Under the pieces are notes generated by a model. It ran no database searches, was not told the DNA's origin, and saw nothing but the letters and a program-made list of their open reading frames with translations. Shown piece by piece: positions 33,594-45,765 of a stretch of DNA of 64,000 nt (positions are counted from its first letter, which is position 1; every line of letters starts with the position of its first letter). A program made the position numbers and the translations under genes. Origin of the DNA: Sequoia sempervirens (Eukaryota; Streptophyta; Pinopsida; Cupressales; Cupressaceae); assembly GCA_007258455.2 (NCBI GenBank), contig VDFB02252616.1, positions 121,246,552 through 121,310,551 of the forward strand. Reading direction: 5' to 3'.

Positions 33594-36497
33594 TTACTTT
33601 GCTAAGATACGTGCACTTGAAAGCAACTTTTGATATTTCTGATCTACTTTATTGATACCAAGGTTAACTTTGTCTCTATGCGCACATTGCAATAGAGTGC
33701 CTTCTAAATCCTTATGTTGAAGGGTTGTTGCCAATACATGGTCAATGTGAGAATCGAATATTATGCATGGAGGCGTGGATGGAGTATGTTTAGGGATAAG
33801 AGATGGATTGGTTGATAGTTTGGAACCTTTGACTCTCCAAACTTGGGAAGATGAGCAATGATGGGTGGATACAAAAGTGTGCATGGAATTAGGACCAACC
33901 GCTTCATAAACTTTGTACGTCACTTGAAAAGCCTGCTTTTGCTTTTGTGGACATCTTTGATGGATACTTTTTCCTTTTTAATTTTGCCCCATATTTTCTT
34001 TGACTAATGGAGTTTGATAGGGATGGTCTTTCTTTGTATTCTTTGGTATCCATTTGTATTTGATTTGTCCATTATGCTTCTTAGTTTCTTTTTCTTTGAT
34101 AATGTTCTTCATAATTTGATTCAAATATTTCTTTTGACGTTGGTCCCAATTCATGGATGGGGTGATGGGTGGATGAAGATTCATGATGTGGCTGGTTGTA
34201 GTATTGACATCGGTTTCGTCATAAGGACTCTTTGTGCTCCCTATGTTGACATTTTCTTGGGACAAAGTTGCCCCTAGTATGGTGGTGGTAGTAACTTTAT
34301 GCTTTGATTCTGCTTGTTCTGAGGTGTCTTGTTCAATAAACATGCTCTGACAAATGACCACTATAGATGACATTGTTTCAATTTTCTGCTTTGCTAACTC
34401 TAGATTATGCTGTTTTGTTTAATTTTCTTCCTTCCATGGATAATGTTCGATATCTTTATTCATGATTTCCTCAATCTAAGTTTTGGATATATTTGATCCT
34501 GATGTTGATAACTCTGTTTGACTGTAGGAGTTAATAATCTTCTCTTTTTGTGTAACACAATCTTGTTCTAGATGAAGATCATCTATGTGTCCATCCATAG
34601 AAAGCATCTCATAGGTAGATGGAGGAGTATGTGCTACATGGATATGATCATCTTGCATAGATAAGAGAGTATCCATTAGATTATTGTAGTATCTTGAAGA
34701 TACAAATTCTTGATCTTGAATGATTTCAGAGTTGCTTTCGACATGCTTTGGATCAAGTTCCTTACATGGGTCAATTTCAAAGGTTGGATTGCTTACAAAG
34801 GGTTCTTGGACATCATCATTAGGCATGGTAAGTGGTTCAATATCCTCATGTGTCAAGTTCAGGGTTCCTTTAGTATATGTAACAATGAGGTCAAAGGGTG
34901 TCAATATGTCTTGGAAAGGACCATTGCTAGACCTTGGTGAAAGATTTTGATCATGCTTTGGAATAAATTCTTGAGATATGTCCTCTAACTCATAAGGTGA
35001 TGTAGAGACATTTTCAACATGATCATAGGTCAACAGATTGTGCATTATGTCCATAGGATCAAATAATCCTAACACTCCTTGAAAGAGATCACTAAAAAGT
35101 GGCTCTTGATGTATGGTGACTTGATCATTGGATGGGGTAAAAACATCCTCAATGTGCTCCTTAATTTATAGATTTTGAAAATTGTTTTCAAAAATTATGG
35201 TGGAGAGATCGTGAATTTCTTCAACCATAGGGTCGAGTGATGTTGAAATTTCTTGAATTGGATTCTTGTTGGGTTTTGTCGATGTATTTTGATCATGATT
35301 GAGAAGTGACTCTTGACATATGTTGATTTGATCATTAGATGAAGTAGACACAACTTCAAGGTGCTCAGTGATGGATTGATCTTGATCCTTGTTCTCAATA
35401 GTTATCATTTTTTATGTTTGTGCTTGTGTTTGTTGGGTAGCTTGAGAGGCGTGTTGCACTTTTTGAGCTTGTCTTGCTTGTTGTGTGGCTAGATATTGTT
35501 GGATGGCCTTTTGGTAGGCATGGTGAGCTTTTAGGGAAATGTCATATTGTCTTGCTACATTTGGTTTTGGTGGTATTGGTGGTGGATTTGGAATCATGTT
35601 GGGTGTAGTGACAAGTGGTTGAGATACGCTTGGAATGATCATGGTAGTGATGGGTGTGATAGGGGTGGATGGAGTGATCGAGGTGATAGGAATGGTTAGA
35701 ATGACCAAGATGTTAGGTCCTTGGGAGACCATGTTTTGATTTGTTATGATTGATGTTGTCATTTGATTAGATGCCATCCATTGGTGTGATGTTGATGGTA
35801 TATTCAAAGGTTTTGATGTGATGGTTTGATTGGTGTTAGGTGGATTGATTTGGATGGAGTGATTGGTGTTAGGTAACGGGGGAAGCCCTAAACCAAAGAA
35901 TGATGTTGATATGGGTAATGGTGGTGGAGATGTCTCTTGGCATAATGAATCAACTATTTTGGTAAGTGTAGCAATTTGATCTAACCAAATTTGTTCTTGA
36001 TTTCGATCTTGACTCCCTTGATATAGTTGATTTTTCTTGTGTTTAAGCAGATTTGGAGTGTGTACTTGTGTTTGATTTTGGACAATGTTTTGATTTGGGA
36101 TGACACTCAGATTTGGCATGATCGGTTGAAATTGACCATTGTTCATGTTTGGAATATTCATATGATTTGCAAGTGTATCCATCCCAAAGTTTTTCGGATT
36201 CATGTTTCAAATACTTGTACTTGGTACCTTCTCATTTGGCTTGTAGGGATTTCATGAGATGACGTTGTTCATTTGAAGGCTCATGCATTGATTGTTCGGT
36301 TGATAGACTTGTAGGTTTGGATTTAGATCTACCATTGGGAAAGGTGTTCCAACCTTTGATTTGGGCATACTCACACTTGTTGTGCCATTGACATTTGTAG
36401 AAGGTAATGATCCCATGTATGGAATGTATAAGTGTGAGTGTTGATAATCAATCGGTGTTGTAAGGCTTTGATAGCTTGGTTGACTTGGATTACTCAT
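33594..36497 (-). pseudogene. decayed ~970-codon repeat-rich ORF of the 13.1-kb element
   Basis: Frames at 36497-36252, 36203-35412, 35408-35166, 35075-34476, 34373-33978 and 33923-33594 all share one reading frame, separated only by single stops (TGA 36252, TAA 35412, TAA 35166, TAG 34476, TAA 34419 and others). It is therefore one ancestral ORF on the element's sense strand. The N-terminal ~350 codons are Asn/Gln/Pro/Ser/Thr-rich; the middle has three related modules (EHLEVVSTSSNDQINICQE at 35363, EHIEDVFTPSNDQVTIHQE at 35159, VENVSTSPYELEDISQEF at 35018); the end is basic. No zinc knuckle or capsid motif. Function unknown; possibly a derived gag. Confidence 0.6.
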
Positions 36498-38060
36498 GAT
36501 GTATATGGATCAAGTTTATATTCCATGTTCCTCTTGTGTTTTGACCTTGTTGCCAAAGTGACCTCTAAGGTTCTTAGGACCAATAACTAGATGAAGGATG
36601 AAAGGGGTGAATGATATGACTGTGTAACGTTTAGGGACTTTGGATCAATGCTAGACTTAGGGTTTCATTTTGATTGGTTTGATTTGGATAATGAACTTAT
36701 AAACCCTAAGATTTTGGATGTGATCTTTAGGATAAACTTGTTCAAAGGGGTGCTAATTTAACTAGAGGAATGAGAAAGGATGCATTCACATACTCCTAAC
36801 TAAACAAGGTGATTTTGATTTTGATGATTTACCCAAGTCTAGAATGATGTTTTGAAAGTTCTAAAGTTGCTTGTGGGATGGGATGATAAATGTTTGAAAT
36901 GGATGAAGTGTTGGATTTTGATCCTAAATGAACCTAAGAAGGACTTGTTTACAAGGCCAAGGTTTTGAAGAACATGCTTTTGCCTTCAAACCAGAAGATC
37001 AATGTTTGCTCAAAAGACCATAAGACAAAAGATACACAAGCACATGTGTTGGGTTCAATTGATTTCATCTTGATTAGTGAATTTATTTTACCACAAACAC
37101 TTTCTTGATTAGATTTTCAAACTAAATGTCCAATGTCCTAACTTCTTCAAACCCCACAAGATATGTCATGTGGAAATTTGATGAACTTAAGGCAAGGGTT
37201 TTCCTATTGTCAACTTAAGTAGACAAATCGAGATGTAATCCAATGCTTAGAAACCTCTAAGGATGTGAATCCCAAGGGAAAGCAATAACATATAGATTGA
37301 GTCAATGATATTTGTCTCCAAAAGGGTTTGAACTTTGGATGATTTTAAGTGTTTTTTTTTTTATTTTTTTCGATCAAGCAATGCATTTTCAAACTCACTC
37401 ACAAGCAATGCAACATCTTAGCTTAATGGGTACATTTTTCTTGGTGGGCCTGCCTCATGCCCTTCATAGAAGAGATGATTTTACATGCAACCAAGGAAAA
37501 AATATAAAGGCATGTTAAGAATGAAGTCTTAACCTCTATATTTCAACCAAGATTGGACATGGAAAGTAACTTCTTGGAATCTAAGTTCCAATGCACCACT
37601 TTGATAAACTCACTCAATGGATCAATAGGCCACTACAAACAAGGGTTTTATTTTGTACTTTCCATTCGTAGGATTTGATCCAATGTGGCAAGAGTCCCCT
37701 TTCGGATCCATCTTGTCAAAGTCAACCACGTGATATTGGCGTTTCATCCAATATCCACATTTATATCCCAACTGGAAATACTCTCCAGTTTAGAGTGTTA
37801 CTGGTTGAGTTATTCCCTTGGGTGATTACTTTTTCCCACAAGGCAGGCCCTCTAAGATAAACAAAAGTGAATGAAGAACAAAATCTGTAACTTGATCAAT
37901 CTTTGATAGCAACAAAGAGAGAGAATGTACGTGAAAATGCCTCCACTCACACTCGCACAAGATTTTGTTCAATTTTAAGCCCAAATCGAAGTGTGGAGGT
38001 GATTTCTTTTTCCCATCCCAAATTCATGAAAAATTCCTTTTGATTCTCAATATCGCTATA
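36498..38060. other. 5' leader region of the 13.1-kb element, no gene seen
   Basis: Lies between the degenerate ORF and the MITE on the element's 5' side. Only short frames; no motif. Confidence 0.4.
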
Positions 38061-38862
38061 GGGTATGTGCAGGATCATGATGGGCCAAAAAGTGGCAATA
38101 TTTGGGTATTTGTAGGGTATGTGGCTGATGACTTTTTTTTACCCAAAATTGATGAAACGAAAAGGGTTTTTAGAGGAGATTCTTAGCTATCCAGCAATAT
38201 AAATTATGCTTTAATTTGAATTTAACTAATAATTATTATTCATTTCCTATTAGAATTACGACTAAAGTCCCGTTCGATAGGCTAATTGAAGAACATCTAT
38301 AACTTTCAAATGGCATCACATTTTTTGAATCTGAAACATGTGTCACATTCTATGCTTCACATACTATAGGATTAAAAAAATAATAATAAATTTCATAAGG
38401 TTTTGATCAAGGTAAGGTGGTCAGACATACGAGTTTTTATATTTTTTAAAAGTTGTAATAAAAATTCATAATTAATTATTTACTTGGAAAAAAATTACAA
38501 AAAAATATGCATCACATCCAGACATGATTCCTCTACTTATATATAAAATATTAGAAAATATTATTATCATTTTATTATGGTTAGGGTGGTCAGACAGACT
38601 CCTACTTCTTATTTTTTCCCTGAAATTTAAATACTATTGCATTGAAATTTCAAATTTTCACCAAATAGATTTTATTTATTTTTAAATAAACCTAGTAGTT
38701 TAGAAACTACATTCAATTTTCTATAGATTCTATTCATAAATATTTTTGAAATAATATAGATAACTTATTCAAATTTTTACGTCAAGTTGCGTAACACTAA
38801 CTTTTTCTGAATTTTTTGCCACTTAAGGGCCTATTTTTTCCATGATGATCCTGCACATACCC
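38061..38862 (-). mobile_element. MITE-like TIR element, copy C (inverted)
   Basis: 802 bp in the opposite orientation to copies A, B and D. Starts GGGTATGTGCAGGATCATG and ends ATGATCCTGCACATACCC. Flanked by a perfect 4-bp duplication TATA (38057-38060, 38863-38866). Its termini are the least mutated of the four. Confidence 0.85.
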
Positions 38863-39504
38863 TATAAAGCATGAGAGAAGCGCATACGTTCTTTTTCAAT
38901 GGCCTCAGTCTAAGTAAGCCCTCACAAAAGCAAAGCTACACTTGTTCTTTTTAAATCCTCAAAGCAATATGTGAGTTCATTTTAGAGCACCAAATCACAA
39001 GTGAAAGACATTTGTTCAATTTGTTAATCCAAAAAACAAAATCTAGTATGTTGTTGATCCTAAAGTTCGTTTTAGCCTTTGCAAGAAATGAAAAAGGTTC
39101 TTTTTAAACCCAAAAAAAACTAGTGTCCTAAGAAAGAGAAGGTAACAAATTCTTAAAGAGATGTTAAACAAACACTAAAGTGTTTAAAAACACTTTGATT
39201 GAATGAAATATCCTTCGCATGCTTCTCTTTCTTTTGATTTCGATTCCCAACCTAAAAAAGTGATAAAAATGTTAGATGATATAAAAAACAAAAGGATATA
39301 GGGGTTAGATGAATCATTAACCAAAACACCCTAAAACTTAGCCAAGTTATCATGTGTTTTGACTTTAGATGCAAATTTGAAACTTTTAACTCATTAATAG
39401 TTAAGAAACACCTACAACATTGGATAGCTTACGAAATTCTACCCTATTTCAAAAAAAAAGCATCAAAAAGACCTTCGTATGACCAAGATATGGTCATTTT
39501 AAAA

Positions 39505-39672
39505 TTGACTCATGGGCGCTAAAACAGTGATCATGGGCGCTAAGACAATGATCATGGGCGCTAAAATAGTGATCATGGACACTAAAAAATTGATCATGGG
39601 TGCTAAACGAACATTAAAGAACACTAAATGAACATTAAAGAGTGCTAAAAGAATATTAAAGAGCACTAAAAC
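39505..39672. repeat. tandem minisatellite in the 5' leader of the 13.1-kb element
   Basis: About five units of ~22 bp (GATCATGGGCGCTAAAACAGT type) followed by about four units of ~21 bp (GAACATTAAAGAGCACTAAA type). It lies just inside the primer site. Contiguous units without unique spacers, so not CRISPR-like. Confidence 0.75.
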
Positions 39673-39712
39673 GACAAATTTAAAAAAAAAACATATTACA
39701 TTTTTAATTCAA

Positions 39713-39730
39713 GCTCTCCTTCTAGTGCCA
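39713..39730 (-). other. candidate primer binding site
   Basis: Minus-strand TGGCACTAGAAGGAGAGC, three bases from the LTR end at 39734. It begins with TGG, complementary to the CCA end of a tRNA. The tRNA species was not assigned. Confidence 0.55.
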
Positions 39731-39733
39731 AAA

Positions 39734-40964
39734 TGTGAACCTAAATCCTAATACCTGCAAGAACACAAAAAATGAACACATTAATAAGATCAAATGAAAG
39801 TTAGAATAGAGATTCCCCATAGAATCCATTTAACCATATTCAAAATAGAAATAAGACAAGAACAAAAATAAAGAAGATGAAAATAAGCTAAATCCTATTG
39901 AGAATATGCAAACTCTTGATCTTATGGGGGAGTTGGTGCCAATTTGATGTGGAAATTGGCCCTTTCCCAACTCCTTTGCAAGCTTTGATCATGAATGGTG
40001 ATGGCGATCCACTTTGATGAAGAATGATGAGTGCGACAAGCTAAAAACCTGCATAACCTAGCTAAGATTCAATGATAATGGATGAGGATTGCTAATGATT
40101 TGAGCATGGTAAATTTACTCAAATTGTGGATGGTAAAATGTGGAGATTAACCTCTTATTTATAGATTGATAAGTTGAAATTATGCCCAAAATAGAGCAAT
40201 GTGGGACTAAGAATGAGCCAATGACAAAATGCCACTTGTCAACTTGTGAATGGATGGAGGATGTCTAAGTTTTGAAGAATGTGCAAAGAGTGGGGAGATT
40301 CAAATTAAAAATATGGCTTGAAGGATGAGGTGAAAGGTGAAGTTAATGTCACATGGCTGAAGAAAAGGACTTGTAAGAGATGTTAAATGCCATGTTGGAA
40401 GGGACAAGTCCTTTTGGGGGGAGATTTCAAATTTGAGGAGTATTCCCACTTGGATGCCTTTTTTGAATGAAAATAGGTGATTTATAAAACAATTAAATTG
40501 ATTTTCATGTGCAAGTTGCAAAATCTAGAGGATTTGAGTGATTAAGATTAGCATTGATCATGATTTGATTAATTTAAATGATGTTAGTTGATTTGACCAT
40601 TTTGACTTGGATTTTAGGATTTAAATAACTCAAAATGAGAAAAGAATGATTTAGACTTAGTTAAATAAATATTTTTGATTTATTTAACCAAAGGGGGTGA
40701 TATTAGATTAAATTAGATAAATGTTTGATTTATTTAATTTAATTTGATGAACTTTAAAGATTTAATCAAATAATATGGATTATTTAATTAACTCAAAGAT
40801 GTGAAGATGAAGTGACCTAGCTAATTACACAAAGATAATGATTTAATTAAATTGAGGGATTTATTTAATTAAATGGTTAGATAGAGGGATGATTCAGGAT
40901 GAAATGATGTTAGTAGATCAAGATCGAGTGTGAGATATCAATCTGTATATTTTCGATGTCTACA
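39734..40964 (-). repeat. 5' LTR of the 13.1-kb element
   Basis: 1231 bp, TGTGAACC...GTCTACA, followed by ATAGT (40965-40969), identical to the pentamer left of 27831. Confidence 0.85.
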
Positions 40965-40969
40965 ATAGT

Positions 40970-43436
40970 CAATGGTGAAATGAAAAACATGATGTCAATT
41001 TTATCATTTCTACGAAGAGCACTATGGTTCAATGCTACTAGATTTACACAATCCATATTATCATCAATTTTGTAGTTTCTAGATTTGATTATTAGCAAGT
41101 TTGTATCAAATCTAGAAACAATAAAATTGATGAGAACTATGGTGCCAACTATTTTTTTTATGTACATTTATATGCTGTAAATGGTCCCTTTTGTTGATGG
41201 TCATACAAATGCTCAAGTATAAAAAATTAAAGGCAATAGGAAAACACCTTAGGATTATTAGATTCACAAGTTTTTGGAAGATGTGTATACTATTGATCTT
41301 ACAAAATGATCATCGATGTTATGACTTAGAAAAAGTAAATTATTATTTTATTTGATAAAAAAATGGACCCACCTCATTATTTTTCATGTCATCCATTAAC
41401 TAATACCATAATCGTAATTTCCTATCATGGTGACATAGTTTGGAAGAGCACCAAAAACAAATGTAGCACTTGGTATTGGCTCTTTTTCTCTTACTTTTCT
41501 CTCAAAAGATAGAAGACTTAGGAAGCATGCCCTTGTTAGCTCATTATATTATATAAAATTGTGCAATAAATTTAGTTGTAAGACAATTGTTTGAAATTTC
41601 ATTTATGTTATTAGATCAATTAGAGAAAGATTTAAAGTTATGTGTCAGGGTCCTTTAAAACTCTTCTTTTTCTATCTTGAAAAATTGGTCCCCTTGTGTT
41701 GATATTCATTATTGATGAATAGTGCACCAAACAATAGTGTCAAAACTACCAACTTCTAAAAATCTTAGTTCCTATTATATCTTCAAATGATCAATGGTGT
41801 AACCCTACTTGATGATATCATCAAAAATAAAACCTATCAGTTATTTAAAAAATTTGTAACTTAAATAGAACCAAGTAAATTGAAAAGAAAATTATGATAT
41901 TTCCACTTGGTGATTAAAGGTATTGAGAGGAATGGGAAGAAATAAAAAATATTTATCCCAAAAATTGTCTCAAAGGGGTAGACAGATATTAAACCTCTAT
42001 AGTTTGAGTAACTCATAAGGGATTATCACATATGAGGAAGAACCTAGAAGCTTGCATGAGGATTCTCAAACTAATAATTTTTTTTTTATAAATAATACTC
42101 AAGATTGGAGTACTTGGATTTTCTCCAAGATTGATTGTAAAAATGCCTATTCTATATTAGTTGGAATCTCCTTTCTTTTTAAGGCCTAAAAGACCTTATC
42201 TAATCCAATGATATCTTGATGGGAGATGTCTTTGGGTCTTTCCACAACAACATTTTATTAGAATTATAACTATGCAATTAGATAGATGATTTATTCTATT
42301 TATTTGATTCTTAACATATGTGCCCATCCTTAAAAATATTTTTAGTTTTGTTCTTTGTTTACGAGCATTGATTTCAATTCTTTTTCTTGGAGCACTATAT
42401 CATTAGCTAGCAATCAAGAGAGAAGCACTTGTTGAACCAAAGAGATTATATGCTCCCTCATTCCTTTTATGACCTTCTCTAAGTACTAACTTGGTGAAAA
42501 ATTTAGAGTGGCCTTATTCTTGTTTATCACCTCATTCATCTTCACTATTTTTGTTCTCTTATTTCCACATTGATTGCTATTAGCTTCTCATTTAGAAGAT
42601 TGTAGATTTTTTCAACTACAACTTTAACTTGTAGAAAATTTGGTGTTAAATATAAGATCACTTCATCCACCTGATCCTTCACTTTTATGTTTAGGGCTTG
42701 AGTGGAGGAAATGAAATTCAAAACAAAACATATATCCACAATCATCTCCACAAGCTTGTCCTAATAAGATGAGCGCATTTTAACAAGGGATGTTAGCCCC
42801 AACAATTTCTTGGTGAGTCAAAGCTCTAACTATAATCAGTTAATTACCTATAATTATTAAGAATTAGTATCCCTTAGCTCCATTAGTTATTTTTACAGCT
42901 TGGTATCTTCATCTATCCTCCTCCTCTATGACTCATCAAGTTCTTCACTTGTTGTCAATCTCCTATTATCAACTTGTCCTTGCTTATCTTAGTATGTACT
43001 ACATTATAACTTTTGTTTAGCATCCATCTTTTCCCTAGGATTTTTTCTCAGCTTTTATCTAGGCCTTAAGTTGGATGATAGTATTCTAGGTTCTAGTCAA
43101 CTCCATTTCCTTCTCCAATTTATATCCCATTTTAATAAAGTTAATTTTGACCAACTTCTAGGTAAGTGCATGGATTTGTTACACAATTTTGATGCCAAAT
43201 TGGAAAAAAAAAAGAAAAAACCCCAAAAAGAGCATTTGGTGCACACTAAATGACTTACCCATTTTGCGTGTTCCAAATTTGGTGCTCGCCAAATGGGAAA
43301 AGTGAATTAAAAGGAAAAACATGCATTTCAACCTCCATTTTATGTTGAACCCGAGGATTGGCTAGGAGTTTTCATCTTTGCAACTCGCGCTCACCAAATG
43401 TCTTCCATTTTTTCCACTCTTAGCTTGCAATTCTTC
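40970..43436. other. no gene seen; contains a hairpin
   Basis: AT-rich interior of the giant element. An inverted repeat at about 41065-41130 pairs TTTCTAGATTTGAT (41076-41089) with ATCAAATCTAGAAA (41105-41118), extending with mismatches to ~28 bp arms and a ~15-nt loop. No coding signal. Confidence 0.4.
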
Positions 43437-44590
43437 ATGAGGATGCCACCAAAACGTTAGAGAGGTTGAAGATTGCAAAGAGGTATGTATTTTTATTCTA
43501 TTTATTTTGAATTTGATTTAGAATGTAGATTGAAATAGGTTTTTTTAATAAAACTTTTTTCTAATTCTCAGGGAATGAATCTCCACCTCCAAACATTAAG
43601 AATTCACAATCAACCCCTCACAAAGAGCCTCCTATACAAGAACAACCTCAAACCCCTCCATCAATTCATAGGAATCCTCAAGAAACACGAGCAATAATCC
43701 TAAATCAAATTGAAAATAATAAAAGAGATAGTGAACAATTAATTGGAAGATTAACCGAGCATGCTGAAACCCACCCTTATAAGAGAGGGTTTTCCGAATC
43801 ATTGAAGTCAATTGTATCTCATGTAGGAGAAATGAGTGAGAAAATAATTTTTTGGTCAAATAAGAGGCACGAGTTGAGACAATTTTATGCTAGTGGTTTG
43901 TCATATACATATGTGAAAAAATAAAAAATTAGCAAAGCCAACTTGTGTGCCCTATTTACAGAGTTGAGAACCAACACACCTTTATCTCATGCATGCAAGA
44001 GGTTCCCCATCCATTGGTGCCACCATGAATTAATTAAAAATAAATTTTGGGAGTAGTGGTAGATGGTATTTAACCAACCTCCATGCAATAACCATGAGGT
44101 ACCACAATAATTTTTGAGGAAACTCTATTGTGATTTTTTCCTCAATAAGATACCAAATTATTTTGACATCTTAGACTTTTAGGGTAGAGATTGGTGCTTC
44201 ACACATGATAGACCTAGTGCACGATGTAATCTATAGTTGGCATCGATACCCTTGGCTAAACCCATGCTGGAGCATGTCATCGTTCCTTCCATTATTAAGG
44301 ACAATGTAGAGGTGAATATGCTGGAATCAATTAGCTCGCTCACCCAGACCATTATACAATGTACGAGGCCTCTAGTAGAGCCTGATGTGGAGGAGATGTG
44401 TAGGCCCCGAGCTCCACCCCACCATTGTGGTGCTTACGGTGTTGTTTGTACGTACAATTATTAGAGTGCTCGGGATGTAGCTACACAACCTACATCGGTT
44501 GCAGAGGCGATGACTATGACAAATGAATTGTTGAATAATACATACAACATTAATACCCAACTAAAATTTAACAAGTTCATTTAATTTTCT
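43437..44590 (+). pseudogene. decayed two-exon ORF, unidentified
   Basis: Exon 1 has ATG at 43443 (MPPKR, stop, RG, stop, RLQRG). A plausible 89-bp intron runs GTATGT (43483) to TTCTCAG (43571). Splicing continues in frame into exon 2 (NESPPPNIKNSQSTPHKEPP, then IQEQPQTPPSIHRNP; a charged helix; IIFWSNKRHELRQFYASGLS). A Pro/Gln-rich N-terminus is followed by a more globular part with FPIHWCHHELIKNKFWE. Stops recur every 50-100 codons. It may have been an ORF of the giant element or of another inserted element. I recognise no family. Confidence 0.4.
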
Positions 44591-44715
44591 TTATTAAATT
44601 ATATTTTGAAATTTAAGAATAACTACATTAGCTTAATCAATATGATGAAATTTTAGGGTTGGAGTGTTCACAAGACATGCTCCATTCTTGTAGACCCTTA
44701 TTCATTCTCGACATT

Positions 44716-45765
44716 GGGTGATCTCACAATAGTGGTTTACAATTTTTGGCCAAACTAGAGACTGAAATTATTTTTTTAACTAAATCTTCACTTTTGGGCA
44801 CCTATAGTGGCTAAACCGTGAGGAGTTTGAAGATGATGCAAACTATAATTTCATGACATTTTTTCTGTAGATTCTAAATATATTTTTTTCAAAGTTTTTG
44901 GAATCAGATTGCACTTCTTTTTCCATCTCCCTCGAAAACTAGTTTTTTTTTTTCAAAAACAACATTTTTGAAAAGTGACACTCACCGTATAACACAACTT
45001 TTTTTCCCTGAAGGATAAAATTCTAATTCTTTCAAATTTATATTTGTAACTCCAATATCTAGTGCTTCCACTTGGTTAGATATTTTTTATTGAATATTTT
45101 TTCTTTAATCAAGTTTTGAAGTCAAACCAATTACAATTTAGACATAGTGTGACCGTTTAATGCGTAACTTTTTTTGTATGTATCGAAATTTAATTTTTTT
45201 TCTTAGATCAAGAACTTAAATATCTGGTGCACTCATATTTAAAAAAAAAAATTGATAGTTTGTTATTTTTCCACATGTGCAAAACAAAGAGCTTGTTTTT
45301 TGGTGAAAAACCTATGTTTAATAAAACTAAAAAAACAAATAGATAATTAAAAAAAACATATGAAAATTATATTTGTTGGATAGCTTGTTCTGTGGACTAC
45401 CTAATTCTAGTTGGTTTTGTGAAGTCTCTATCATTTCAATGTTCAAACCAAGCTTTGATGTGTAATTTTTTTTTTTTGTGAACAAGGTCAAAAATCAGGG
45501 AAAAGGGGGGTTCGCTTGAACCTAGGTTTGAGCGAACCCTCTTCCTAAAAGGTTTTTTCATTTTATTTTTGTCTATACATGCATTAAATGGGTTTGCTCG
45601 AAGCCTGGTTCGAGCAAACCATTCTTTGGTTCATTCGAACCAACTAGTTCGTTCGAACCCCTAGAATAATTTTTTTTGGCATGGGGTCAGTTTTTACAAG
45701 TTTTCCTTCCTCATTCAAATTGTAAAAAAAAAAATTCGGTTTACCTCGTTGAGTCCACATGTATG
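44716..45765 (+). mobile_element. degenerate TIR element related to 49678-50672
   Basis: Starts GGGTGATCTCACAATAG and is colinear with 49678-50350 for ~650 bp (shared CTAAATCTTCACTTT and GATGATGCAAACTATA). Left flank CATT. The right end is not sharp; a weakly matching end (GTTGAGTCCACATG) lies near 45760. It carries three hairpins at 45508-45660. Confidence 0.5.
45508..45660. repeat. cluster of three related hairpins
   Basis: 45508-45539 (GGGTTCGCTTGAACC / GGTTTGAGCGAACCC), 45590-45620 (GGGTTTGCTCGAAGCC / GGTTCGAGCAAACC) and 45628-45660 (GGTTCATTCGAAC / GTTCGTTCGAACC) share the core GGTTYGYTCGAACC. The related element has one counterpart at 50517-50547 (GGGTTTGATC / GATCAAACCC). Confidence 0.6.

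Larger units (their letters stand above)
27831..40964 (-). mobile_element. complete non-autonomous LTR retrotransposon, 13.1 kb
   Basis: LTRs at 27831-29105 (1275 bp) and 39734-40964 (1231 bp), ending in TG...CA form (left copy has TC by mutation). Perfect 5-bp TSD ATAGT at 27826-27830 and 40965-40969. On the minus strand a primer-site candidate TGGCACTAGAAGGAGAGC (39730-39713) follows the 5' LTR by three bases, and a polypurine tract AAAGAGGGGCAAAA (29119-29106) abuts the 3' LTR. No protease, RT, RNase H or integrase was found; the only coding sequence is a decayed low-complexity ORF (33594-36497). Contains a solo LTR (31489-32953) and a MITE (38061-38862). Resembles the LARD class of elements moved by enzymes from elsewhere. 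Confidence 0.85.

Noticed and set aside
39505..39672. CRISPR-like repeat array
   Set aside because: Units are contiguous with no unique spacers, and the DNA is plant nuclear.
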